64,000 nucleotides of DNA, from the NCBI GenBank assembly GCA_030674185.1, contig CM060312.1, positions 24,942,961-25,006,960 of the forward strand, in the 5' to 3' direction. Positions 11,544-21,051 of the stretch are shown here, piece after piece. This DNA comes from Monoplex corrugatus. Lineage: Eukaryota; Mollusca; Gastropoda; Littorinimorpha; Ranellidae. Both the position numbers and the translations under genes were made by a program. Each line of letters opens with the position of its first letter. Within the stretch, counting starts at the first letter, position 1. The notes under the pieces were generated by a model. That model ran no database searches. It was given only the letters and a program-made list of their open reading frames with translations, and was not told where the DNA came from.

Positions 11544-11814
11544 CCCTTATCCTGGTTATAATTCGTACCTATGTAAACACTGTGTTTGGTCATATAACGA
11601 ACAGAAAAAAAACAAAAAAAACGGTAGTAAGTTTAAATGAGCTATATCTCAAAAACTATTTGTTTTTGAACAATAAATGTTATACAAAATATGTTCAGAA
11701 ATGAATGAGGAATACTGCTCATCAATTCATTATCAAATATAAATCAACATGAAGGTAAATACCTCTGCCAAACAGGTGAAATGTCAGGTGAGGACAGGCG
11801 TGTTGATGAGACTG

Positions 11815-13228
11815 TCAGTGGTCCCCAGAAGGACCAGGGGCAGGCTCACCAGGCTGCTGCAAAACCCTCTTGTAATCCACCCTGCTGTGGTATATATTGA
11901 AGCATTCTGGCACACACAAGGTTACATCACACTGCTCACACTTGAAGGCCGACTGTTTGCGCTTGAACCCAGCACGATCTTTTTTGGGTCTGTTGCATGC
12001 AACACAGTCACGCATGGGGCGTTTCCTCTTGGCTCCTTCTTTGGCAATGTGATGTACAGGCTTGTGCATGCCAGTCAGCCTCAGTGGGGGGTTCAGACTC
12101 TTCTTCCCTCTGCCAACTGGCTTTGGTGCATCAGGAGATTGGAGAATCAGCTGACGCACAATCTCTCTCCGGAACTGATAGTGTGTCAACGTATTGTTGG
12201 CAAACTTCCGGTGGAGACAGTAAGCATTGCAGAGTGCTACTGTGAAGAGATAGAAGAAAAGTTTCCTCCACCACTTCACAGTTTTCCTCAGCAGGGAATA
12301 ATTACCAATTATTTGGTCAGAAGTGTCCACCCCCCCCATATTACGGATATAGTCCACAATGCAGGTTGGTTTCCAGATGGGGTTGCCTGCCTCATCCCGC
12401 TTGTCCAGCTTGACTTCAGTGGGGCTGTGGATTGTTGTTAGCATATGGACATCGCGCTTATCATGGTACTTCAGGGCCAGAAGATGGTCATTCTGCCTGA
12501 AGATGCTCTGTCCCTGGGTCAGCTGAACTCTATCTGCCCTCCTCTTCGCCTTCTTGAAGACACGTGGCATGCCTTGCCTGTTTGTACGCACTGTACCACA
12601 AGCATAGGTGTTCAGCAGATAGAGTTGGGTGAAGAGCTCTGGACTGGTGTAGTAATTGTCCATGTAAACGCGATGCCCTTGGTCCAACAATCCACTGTAG
12701 CTGAGAAGGCCGAGGACAGTGCGGGTGGTGATGTTCAGCTCCTGCTCGATGCCCAGTGCCTCGGAGAAGTCGGTGCCTCGTGTGGAACCCTGGTATATAT
12801 CCATGCCAAGCACATACCCTGACTTGGCCTCACATGCCTCATACATTTTGATGCCAAACTTGGTAGGCTTGGCAGGATTATACACCCGGAAGCGGAGTCT
12901 GCCTTTCCAGGGACATGTCGCTTCGTCAAAGCTGATGTCCCTTTCTGGCGAGTAGACCAGGAACTTGGCCCGCAGGTGGTTGTAGAAAGGCCTCACTTTG
13001 AAGAGGGGGTCGGTGAAGTCATCCTCTGTGTTGTCCACAAGATGGAAGTTACTGAGGATGGCTTCAAAACGCAGAGATGTCATGTTTTTGGCGAAAAATG
13101 GCGTCTCTGTGATTTCATCCGCTGACCAGTACTCTGGGATGGTAGGCTTGATGACGAGGCCTGTTGAAATGCAGAGTGCCAGAAACACCCTCATCTCTGC
13201 CCTGGTCAGAGGTTTCCAGTGATGCAAC
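11815..13228 (-). CDS. piggyBac transposase, exon 2 (catalytic core and zinc tail)
   Basis: This is an uninterrupted frame of about 470 codons. The acceptor TTATTCCCAG ends at 13229, and the exon joins exon 1 through a split Arg codon. The three catalytic acidic residues of the DDE_Tnp_1_7 fold are recognisable: SFDEAT (about residue 246 of the spliced protein), VYMDNYYTS (about 335) and GGVDTSDQ (about 446), at spacings like the insect piggyBac enzyme. The C-terminus carries a Cys/His tail (CVACN, CEQCDVTLCVPECFNIYH) as in the PGBD4-like branch, which in other family members binds the transposon ends. No stop or frameshift is seen, so the copy may be young. Function: cut-and-paste transposition at TTAA. 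Confidence 0.93.
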
Positions 13229-13890
13229 CTGGGAATAAACCCACTTTGTTACACACAGAGAAAGAGAAAAAAAATAATAAAAGCATAACATGTAAACACA
13301 CACACACACTCGCATACACACACACATATGCTTGCATAAAATATTTGCTAGCATACACATGCACACTCTGATACAATGCTTCACTAAAACAATCAAAGAA
13401 CATGCAATTATTTATCTAGAACATCACACACAAACACACTCATACAAACACACACAACCACATTTTTTTCATTCAAGGCAAAAAGAGAAAACCAATGATA
13501 GAGAGGGATTGTAACAAGTTCATTTACAGTGAGGAGAAAAACAAAATCTGCCATTGATGTAGAAAATCATCACAGAGAAAAGCTCACACACCTAAGTCTC
13601 CTTTCTAAATTACTCAAAAGAAACACATGAATTGCACAGAGAGGGAGCTAGGAGGAGCAGAGACAGAAAAAAACAGAAGAGTGGGCAAATCAATGGAGGA
13701 AATAACTATTTCAGCAAAAAAACAAACAAACAAACAAGTGAGCAAACGAGAGATGAAAAAAGAGAGGAGAGAGTGTAGAAAGAAAGAGAACGGGAACGAG
13801 AGGTAAAAAGTGAGAGAGAGAGAGAGGTAAATAGAGAGAGAGAGGAAGACGTGAAAGGGGGCGTATACGAAACAAAAAATGGAAACTTAC

Positions 13891-14324
13891 CTAGAGTGTG
13901 GTTTCAGGTTGCCAGCATCGATCTTTCTTTGGGCGTAGAGGTTAGTCTGCTCAACTAAAAGATCGATGATTCTCTCATCAATGAATAGAGAGAAGAAATC
14001 AAGAGGTTGGGGATTATCGGGGAAGTTGTCATCAACGAGCAGTCGCGACTCTCTCGCGAATGGCATGTTGACGAGTTCGCCTTCCTCGCTCATCCACCCC
14101 TCCGCCACATCATCGTCAAAATTTCTGTTGGATGGGGCCTGGTCGATCTGCCTGGCATCTCCAGGAAGCATAAGACCCTCCAAGACATCTTGCAGGTCTT
14201 CACCTTCCCGGGCATCGGCGATTTCGTCCGCAAAAAATTCGTTCAAAAAATCTCTAAACTGGTCGCGTCGTCGTCTGCCAGCCATTTTGAGTGTCGCCAC
14301 GCCCTCTGGATAAAAGGACTCCAC
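13891..14324 (-). CDS. piggyBac transposase, exon 1 (acidic N-terminus)
   Basis: A frame of 144 codons plus two bases starts at ATG 14324 and ends at CTCTAG|GTAAGT (last base 13891). A second Met 14 codons in (MAGRRRRDQF) is an alternative start. The N-terminal part is basic then acidic (DEIADAREGEDLQD), and the end (PLDFFSLFIDERIIDLLVEQ, then TNLYAQRK) is the conserved entry to the transposase fold. The spliced protein would be about 615 residues, normal for the family. The intron (13229-13890) is rich in CA and GA repeats. Confidence 0.85.
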
Positions 14325-14545
14325 AAACTCAAACTCTCAGTCAAACTGCTGAATATACATGTTACAGGGCGCTTCAGTCAAGCAACTACGCACTTGACAC
14401 GGTCAGTGGAATTTTCCACTGAGGGGACGCGTCCTTGACCTCGCGAAAGTCGGTCACTGACCAGCGCGCCCATTGTCGCGACTTCCCTGTGCTAGCAGTG
14501 AGAAAGGGGCGCAACTATTGTCGCGACAACCGCGATCAGGGTTAA

Positions 14546-15220
14546 CGTGTTCACAGTATTTTGAACAGAATATATATTTCTTCTCAGGTTCTTTCCTTTA
14601 CAAGGTCTGTGACATCGTGTGATGTTATGTACAAAGGAACATCATATTATCTGTTTACAGGAGTGATAAATGTCCGATTGACTTGCAAGTTGGATTATTT
14701 GTCATGGTTTTTGTCCTGCTGTTTGGTTTGCACAATATTCTTCCATTGACAGGTGTTTCATTTTGTTGCTTGTGTCTCACACTTTTTAGACACCATTTCG
14801 TAGCCATGACCATATATATACCACTAATTGCTATAATGAATAATGCACTTGTAGTATAATCTATTGATTTTGTACGAAAATTTTTTAGAGAAACAGACAA
14901 CCAGTGAAGAAAGTGAAGCAAGAGAATGAGATGATAATGCCTCTTTTTATGAAGGGCAAGACAGGCCGCAGAATTCTAAATATGATGGAAGCATATAATA
15001 GAAGAAGCAGGCAAGTCAGACAGCAGAGTTAATGGATACGAGACAAGATAAGAGTCCGTTTTCAGCGAATTTCTGAAAAATGGCTGAAAATTTCCACCCC
15101 TAACCATGAAAGAGGGAAGGAAAATAATCCAAACAACTTCCACTAATACCGCATTGATACTTAATTCCTCTACACATTCCTGGCTGTTTAAAAAAACGTT
15201 TTGATCAAGTGAATTCACTT
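14546..15220. other. NOL9 intron 2 sequence right of piggyBac
   Basis: It continues the AT-rich 'gttatgtac' repeat interrupted by piggyBac (motif at 14624). Nothing else is recognised. Confidence 0.5.
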
Positions 15221-15225
15221 TATTT

Positions 15226-15304
15226 TATAATAATAATAATAATAATTACAATATTTATATAGCGCAAAATCTTGATAGAAAAATCAAATCTAAGCGCTGA
15301 GTTT
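15226..15304 (-). repeat. LINE/SINE 3' tail fragment
   Basis: On the minus strand it reads cagcgcttagatttgatttt, then tcaagattttgcgctatata, then an ATT/AAT run. This matches the 3' end of the L2-type LINE at 48399-48466, so it is a short tail of the same or a related element. It begins about ten bases from the NOL9 exon 2 donor. Confidence 0.75.
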
Positions 15305-15314
15305 TGAAACTTAC

Positions 15315-15639
15315 TCGATGATTTCACAGCAGTTGTCCATTTCTTCAAAGCCTCATCAAAGTCCTCGGATATTTTGAGAAACATAGTGGCTGACTGTTCC
15401 ACAGACAAAAAGGTAGCTCCCACTTTGACCTGATCAGGATTAGTAGTAGCAGTAGGAGCCTGTGGGTTGGGCAGACGATCAAAATTGTAACGGAAGAGCT
15501 GTGTGAAGGGAGGGAGAGTGCAGATGTAATCGGCCACAGGAAAGTCCAGTCTGGTGGCCCACAAGATGACTGCTCCAGTCAAAAACTCCTTCACTGTCTT
15601 CTCCTCTATACCCAGGGCTTGCACCACTTTGCGTATGGG
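15315..15639 (-). CDS. NOL9: NOL9-like kinase, linker exon
   Basis: A 325-bp exon has a T-rich tract and ACTTACAG acceptor (first base 15639) and a GTAAGT donor (last base 15315). It encodes 108 residues from PIRKVVQALG to LKKWTTAVKSS. This is the region between the N-terminal beta domain and the kinase P-loop, where NOL9 proteins are poorly conserved. Its assignment rests mainly on strand, position and phase: it ends with A, completed by AG of the P-loop exon to give Lys. The final segment (FDEALKKWTTAV) fits the helix just before the P-loop strand. Confidence 0.75.
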
Positions 15640-16026
15640 CTGTAAGTAGATAAAAAAAAAAGCTTTTTCATACACAGCATAGGCAAATTAACAAAAATAA
15701 TACTAACCTGCACATATATACACTCTAGGTGTTGGCCAGATTTTCAGTTCTCCTATTAAGTTTCAAGTTTGGAATTATTTCAAGAGGAATCACTGCATTT
15801 GGACAATATGCACTCCACTCACTTGTAGCAGCTGTCTTGAGCCTGTGCAAAACCCTATGCACCATGGCAAGGTCTTAAAAGCGAGAAGGGGGTAGGGGTG
15901 GAGGTGGAGATGGACCTATCAAACGCTAAGATGACACAACCAGAATGACTGGCGCTTAATATGGGTAGAGAGCAAGCTGGTGTTTAAGTTGCTGTCTGGG
16001 AGTTACTTCAGGCTTTCTTCTAAAAA

Positions 16027-16625
16027 CAAGGGTGACACCTGTGAAAATTGAAAAACAGGAAAGGCCGGGGTCCAGGGGCCGCCGAGGCCCCAGTGGGGTG
16101 CAGGGGCAAAGCCCCGCCTGGGGGGGCTTGGGGGGCGAAGCCCCCCAGACGCTGACGCTTTAAATGCATTACAAAAGGAAAAATCCCCGTCTCCTGAAAC
16201 TATTTTGAATGCAAGTTCCAATAATAAAATATTTATAAATTAAGGTATATATGTTTATTCTGAGGAAACCAACAATAAGTTAGATCTAAAGATCTGATAA
16301 AAAACAAAGTACAATGTTGTTCTCAAACTGAAAAAGCATTGATGGTTGTTAAGAGAAACTTATTATATCACTTACTTTCATTAGGTTACACAGAAGATCA
16401 ATTGCAGGCAAGCACTTTCTGTAGAATTTTCAGCCCACATGAATACATGCAGTACTGAGCCAAAGTTAATGTGTCCAACTATCTTCAAAATCCAATTCAA
16501 AGTAATGGCCAAAGAAAATAGGTCCAGTTTTTTCTCTCTCGATATTTTAAAAAGCCTGAAACCTCCGGTTCGGAAATTTTAAAAAGCCGGAATTCCGGCT
16601 CCCAGCCGGAAAGGTGTCACCCTTG
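16027..16625. mobile_element. MITE-like element with TIRs and 6-bp TSD (copy 1)
   Basis: CAAGGGTGACACCT at 16027-16040 is matched exactly in reverse complement at 16612-16625. The flanking 6-mer TAAAAA is perfectly duplicated (16021-16026 and 16626-16631). One end is GC-rich with palindromic blocks such as gggggcgaagccccc, and the other end carries ccggaattccgg-type blocks. Both parts are homologous, in reverse orientation, to the element at 60669-60980. There is no coding capacity. It sits between NOL9 exons 1 and 2. Confidence 0.85.
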
Positions 16626-16966
16626 TAAAAACCTATCACTTTTGTGGATCTGTCATGTTCATGAATGAAACTAGAATTTTATTTCTTGTAAAGGTAGAAA
16701 ATTCTTTTTAAAGCAAAAGCTGACAGCAAAAATAATGAAAAGAAAAAGATGTGATACTGCACTGTGATAAAAATCTTTCAAAGAGGAAAAAAATTTCATA
16801 GAATCATAAATGTTTCAGTTAACAACAAAATAAATAAATAAATCATATTTCAGGTAACAACAAAATCAGCAAATAAATACTTAAAATGAACAAAATTTAA
16901 TACATAATTAAACATAATAAAGAACTGAAATACAGAATACACAAAGTCACAGAAAATGGACACCAC

Positions 16967-17191
16967 CTTATCTTTCTCTGCAGAGCAGGTGCTGATAGTG
17001 AGAAGGCTGGAGGTGGAGGGGGAGAACAAATCATATGTCTTGGACCCTTTCAAAGTGTAGCCCATCACACTGGCTTCCCCTGCCATCACCCGCAGCTTGG
17101 TGCGTCCTCGCATGCAGATTTTCTGTGGGTGGCTCAGGAAGATGGCCATGCCCTCTTTCAACTGGTGCACCTGCATCCTGGCGACAAGTAT
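16967..17191 (-). CDS. NOL9: NOL9-like kinase, N-terminal beta-domain exon
   Basis: An exon of about 225 bp reads ILVARMQVHQLKEGMAIFL, then a GRTKLRVMAGEASVMGY strand pattern, KTYDLFSPSTSSLLTIS and ends AEKDK|GTGGTG. The pattern (hydrophobic strand, G-R-x-L-x-x-x-x-G-x-x-x-x-x-G-Y/F, F-S-P) corresponds to the N-terminal beta-sandwich of NOL9. The end is phase 0, compatible with the next exon at 15639. The acceptor (acaaaacag, about 17192) has a poor pyrimidine tract and the donor is weak, so borders may shift by a few codons. Upstream exons are not identified. Confidence 0.7.
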
Positions 17192-17279
17192 CTGTTTTGT
17201 TTGTATATATTTCTGACAACAGTGAAATTTGTTATGTCACTTTTCATGTCTGATGACATACAGGCCTACAATACATGAA

Positions 17280-17660
17280 GTGGTGTGTATGGCCTGATGG
17301 GTAAACCATCCACCATGGATGTGAGAAACCCAGGTTAGAATCCTGGCCAGGCAGGAATTTTACTATCCTGTCCTAAGACCTTGATGGCTTGAGTGCTTGT
17401 TTTTTTAGATGAGACAATAAAGTGTGGGTCTATAACATGCAACAGGTACCTCGCACACATAAAAGAACCCACATGTAAAACGGGGTCGTTTCTGAAAAAC
17501 ATTCATTCTCTTCTATAGGTAAACAAACACATGCATATGCAGAAAAAAATAAAAAAGAGTGGCGCTGCTTTGTGGTGAACAGCTCTCCCTTTTGAGAGCA
17601 TCCTAAATTTCACATGGCATTGTGACAACAACAACAACAACAACAACAACAAAAGAAATA
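17280..17660 (+). mobile_element. tRNA-derived SINE, family A, copy 1
   Basis: The head has a B-box-like GGTTAGAATCC. The body shares 'gatgagacaataaa', 'cacataaaagaacccaca' and the 3' block 'gtggcgctgctttgtggtga' with copies at 45051-45410 and 54256-54375. It ends in a (CAA)n tail. Confidence 0.8.
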
Positions 17661-17933
17661 GACAAAAACTTCAGAAATTTCTGTTACCGGTACTTAAAAA
17701 TCACTCGGTCCCATTCTCAACAAATTAAATCATAATTTTTAGAAATACTATTACTGATTTAGTTTTTGTTTTGTTCTTTTTCCTCTCATGCTCACTGAAT
17801 CATGCATTCATTATATTGTGATGCTCCAAACTGACGCGTTCGTGACTCCTCATGGTCCATACCCTTGATCCAAATTTGGTAAAGATCCATCCAGAAACAT
17901 CTGAGAAATTCTTTTGTTGACAAATCATGATAA

Positions 17934-17955
17934 CACACACACACACACACACACA
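17934..17955. repeat. short CA microsatellite
   Basis: About 11 CA repeats. Confidence 0.8.
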
Positions 17956-18024
17956 AAAAATATTCCTCAAGAACTATCATGAAATAATCTCTCTCTTAAA
18001 GTTAAACAAAAAGGAAATCATTAA

Positions 18025-18696
18025 CTCTTTCACCGCCAAGTTTCCCCAGAAACGGCACTCCTCAGTGCCAAGTATATTTTGGGCAGCCAATTTTGCAGCG
18101 CAGTATGCATAAACATTTTTAAAAGCTTATATCTCAACGACTATTAAAGATTTTCACTTTTTTTTTTTTTGCTGTGTAAAGGGCAAATGTATTCATATAT
18201 CAATGCTTGCTTATGTTTATGTGCTTGATTGATTATTCCACAGATAATCTTATTATAAAGAAAAAAAACACATTTTTTTCATACGTTCATTAGATGTACT
18301 GCTGATCTTATTTCGTGAGTTGTGCGCCAGATATCATTATAATAAATGAGGAAAAGCAATGGAAAATCCACACACAAAGTCAGCTGTCTGCTTATTCTAC
18401 TCGGAGTGATAGACAATGCGTGTCGATTTGCAGCCATTTCGGAGAAAACGCTTCGGAGAAAACGTGACGTAAATTCTGACAGTTAACAAAGCCATACTTC
18501 GGCCTTACTGCTGAAAAACTAGGTCGCTGGGTAAAGTTTAAAAATAGCACAGTCACCTGCATTCACCAGTGGAGCTGACAGAAGCTTTGTACCCGTGTAA
18601 AAAGTTATCGTTTAGCATGACCCCTCCAAGTCGCACAAATGCGACCATGGCGGTCGTACGGGAAGTCGCTTGATTGCGACTATGGTGGGAAAAGAG
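18025..18696. mobile_element. non-autonomous TTAA-flanked element (piggyBac-type MITE)
   Basis: It is flanked by TTAA at 18021-18024 and 18697-18700. The left end reads CTCTTTCACCGCCA and the right end, reverse complemented, CTCTTTTCCCACCA, close to the CYCTTTNCCNGCCA pattern of piggyBac ends. Near the right end are short 'gtcgcacaaatgcgac' and 'gtcgcttgattgcgac' hairpins. The 672-bp interior has no protein frame. Its termini differ from those of the piggyBac at 11544-14541, so that copy is probably not its mobiliser. Confidence 0.75.
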
Positions 18697-18700
18697 TTAA

Positions 18701-19700
18701 CATCAGACCCCATAATGAAATGAAAAGCTCTGTGTGCATACATGCATGATACTAAATTGTTACTTTTTTCAAACTCTCAAAATAGTAACACAAAGTACCC
18801 CAACTTAAACCTGTCATAGTAATACAAACCTCATGCATAAAGAAAATAAATAGTATATACACTAAATGAAATCCATTTTTCTCCTTCTTTCATTTCCAAT
18901 ACACCAGGAAACGTCTGACAAGTTAGAAAACATAAACCTTAATTTGAGTACTCATTAGGCCTACAAATTATTCTCATTCTTTGCTAGTGGTCACAAGTGG
19001 CAGCATACAAGAATATAATTTACTGACAAATATTTGGCTTCAATTCTTGTGAAATGAATGTGATTGTCCTGGTGAAATATTAAAGAAACAGCATGAGGAA
19101 GGTTGATATTGTAGTGTGAACGTTTTTAGAGAAAATGAAAACAAAATGCAAAAATAATGGTCAAAATGGTGTCCGATTTTATGACATGGCTAACCTTTTT
19201 CAAAAGTGTGTTTTCAAGATAGCAGGTCAATTATTTAACTACATTAATGTACTTATGTCACAACAATAAGCTTAATAAGCGGTTGAAATCATTAAAATGA
19301 TGAAATTTTCATTCTGGCTTTTTAATTCAGACCACAAAAATTCGGTAACCGCGTTACATGGCATGTCCCTGCACACAGCATCCAAGTCATGTGCTTCTAT
19401 CTTCTTAGATCTTGACAGCTGATTTGGAAACCCCAAGCCAGACAGAACGCAAGTTTGTATCACAGTATAATTTAATGTGATATTTAGAACGATTTTGCAT
19501 TCCTATTTGAACAGGGTCAGATATTTTTCACTGTGTCCCAAATGAAACGACAGTTACCTCAAAACTTCTAAGACCGTTTTCCACCACGCGTTTCGAAAGT
19601 TCGTTCAAACACTTTAGTGTAGGTGACCTTGGCTCTTACGCACTCATTGATGACGTTTCCCACAAAAATGCACAACTCTGTGGATCATGAGGACACAAAA
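18701..19700. other. AT-rich stretch without recognised genes
   Basis: No conserved frame is present. Towards 19560-19720 the sequence is richer in CpG and could serve as a promoter for the plus-strand candidate and/or the minus-strand NOL9 gene; this is a guess from composition. Confidence 0.35.
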
Positions 19701-19707
19701 TCCTGAC

Positions 19708-19829
19708 GTGTCCCACGTTTGTGTAATCGGAAACGCGGTTACCACAAACGTCGTCGATCGTCAACTCGCTGTTTGTATCAGCAACATCGCCTGTTTAGAG
19801 AGTTTGTGAACAATCTTCAAAGTTTGAAG
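19708..19829 (+). other. candidate upstream exon for 20238-20600
   Basis: A basic frame (KRGYHKRRRSSTR, then LFREFVNNLQSLK) ends at AAG|GTAAGG and would be phase 0 with the exon starting at 20238. It has an in-frame stop just upstream and no ATG, so it can only be real if it starts in another way. Weak. Confidence 0.25.
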
Positions 19830-20237
19830 GTAAGGAAAATGGTTTTAGATGATTACTCACCAAATAGTGTTATTGATATCTTTATTTCTGGCTCAATACC
19901 ATTTAAGAACAAAAGGCACTGTGCCTCAAGCTTACTTTCACTTTGTTGTCTGCTGTCCCATGATACCCAGTTACTGCAAAAAGCCGTTGTGTCTTATACT
20001 ATAGCCTAATCATCCAAAGAGTGGTTGTGCACTGTCCATTTTGTAGTTTTAACTTGTGCTTAGATACTATGCTTAACTTTGTCTTCTATTTTCATGAATC
20101 CTTTCGACGATTGGCAATAACGGATCATTAGTAACTCTGTTTCAAGGGACACTGATCTGATAAAGAAGGTAATGTATAAATGAAGAACATGTCTCAATTC
20201 TGACTTTTGTTGTTGTTGTTGTTATGTCTTTTGTCAG

Positions 20238-20600
20238 GTTCTGGAGGTTGTTGAGACGGAGGAGGGCAGCGATTGCCTGCTTCACTACTTGGTCAAGAAG
20301 GACGGTGTCTTCGTTTGGGAGGACCAGGCCTGGCATCCCACATCCCAAATGAAAGACATTGTGCCACCACCAACTGTGACCAAGCCTTGTGCCTGGAAGA
20401 TGCCTGGCTTTCACATTCAACTAAAAGACATAGAAGAACAAACTTTTTTCTTTGCATTCTTGTTTGAGTGTGTCCCACGTAACACAGTTTACCTTTCGAG
20501 AAAACATTTGCACATCTCCTCTGTATTTGGCTGTTGGGAAATAAAAGCTTGTGAGAGTGATGCTGTTCTTGCATTGTATATGTGTGTGAAAGATGACTGA
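20238..20600 (+). CDS. hypothetical protein, candidate terminal exon
   Basis: The frame follows a T-rich TTTTGTCAG acceptor and runs 120 codons to TGA at 20598-20600. It begins VLEVVETEEGSDCLLHYLVK, then DGVFVWEDQAWHPTSQMKD. I do not recognise a family. The amino-terminal part looks protein-like (mixed polarity, good codon usage); the later half is less convincing. A possible previous exon is at 19708-19829. Confidence 0.35.
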   Translation, partial: VLEVVETEEGSDCLLHYLVKKDGVFVWEDQAWHPTSQMKDIVPPPTVTKPCAWKMPGFHIQLKDIEEQTFFFAFLFECVPRNTVYLSRKHLHISSVFGCWEIKACESDAVLALYMCVKDD

Positions 20601-21051
20601 AATACTGTTATTTCTGTGTGCACTGTGAAAAATATAAATATGTAGGTCACTCGCATTACCCTGTCCTGTGTGTTACGCCAGTTTTCGAAGCATTAGATGT
20701 AAACCAAAATCAACAAATTATTCATCAAACCTTTCATACAACATCCTCTACAACTTCAAATGAAAAGTAAGTAAATATTACAATAACATCTCTAGTTTTA
20801 TCCAAGTTAGTGTCCCAGTGTAGAAATGTTAATTACCCCGCTGCATTCAAACATTGTTAGCTGCTGCTTGCCTTTATGCAAATTTATAAAGACTAAAGAT
20901 GTAGGTATGATAACACCAATAACAGCTTCATTGGAAGTGTTTTAAATTTTTTGTCATGTTCCACATTTTAGTGACCACTAGCAAAGCACTTTTTTTTCTT
21001 CTAATTATCATATCATTTGTGCTATGCAACTGGTGATAAACAAGTGGTTAC

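Larger units (their letters stand above)
11544..14541 (-). mobile_element. piggyBac-like DNA transposon, apparently complete, TTAA-flanked
   Basis: The element is bounded by TTAA at 11540-11543 and 14542-14545, the piggyBac target site. The ends start CCCTTATCC (left) and, on the opposite strand, CCCTGATCG (right), so short imperfect inverted termini. A subterminal ATTGTCGCGAC motif occurs twice near the right end (about 14473 and 14516). It encodes the two-exon transposase below and lies inside intron 2 of the NOL9-like gene, in the same orientation. The exact boundary is inferred from TTAA plus the terminal similarity. Confidence 0.8.

Noticed and set aside
11749..12822. Long plus-strand open frames (up to 230 codons) opposite the piggyBac transposase
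   Set aside because: They are antisense shadows of a well-supported coding exon and show no conserved motif.
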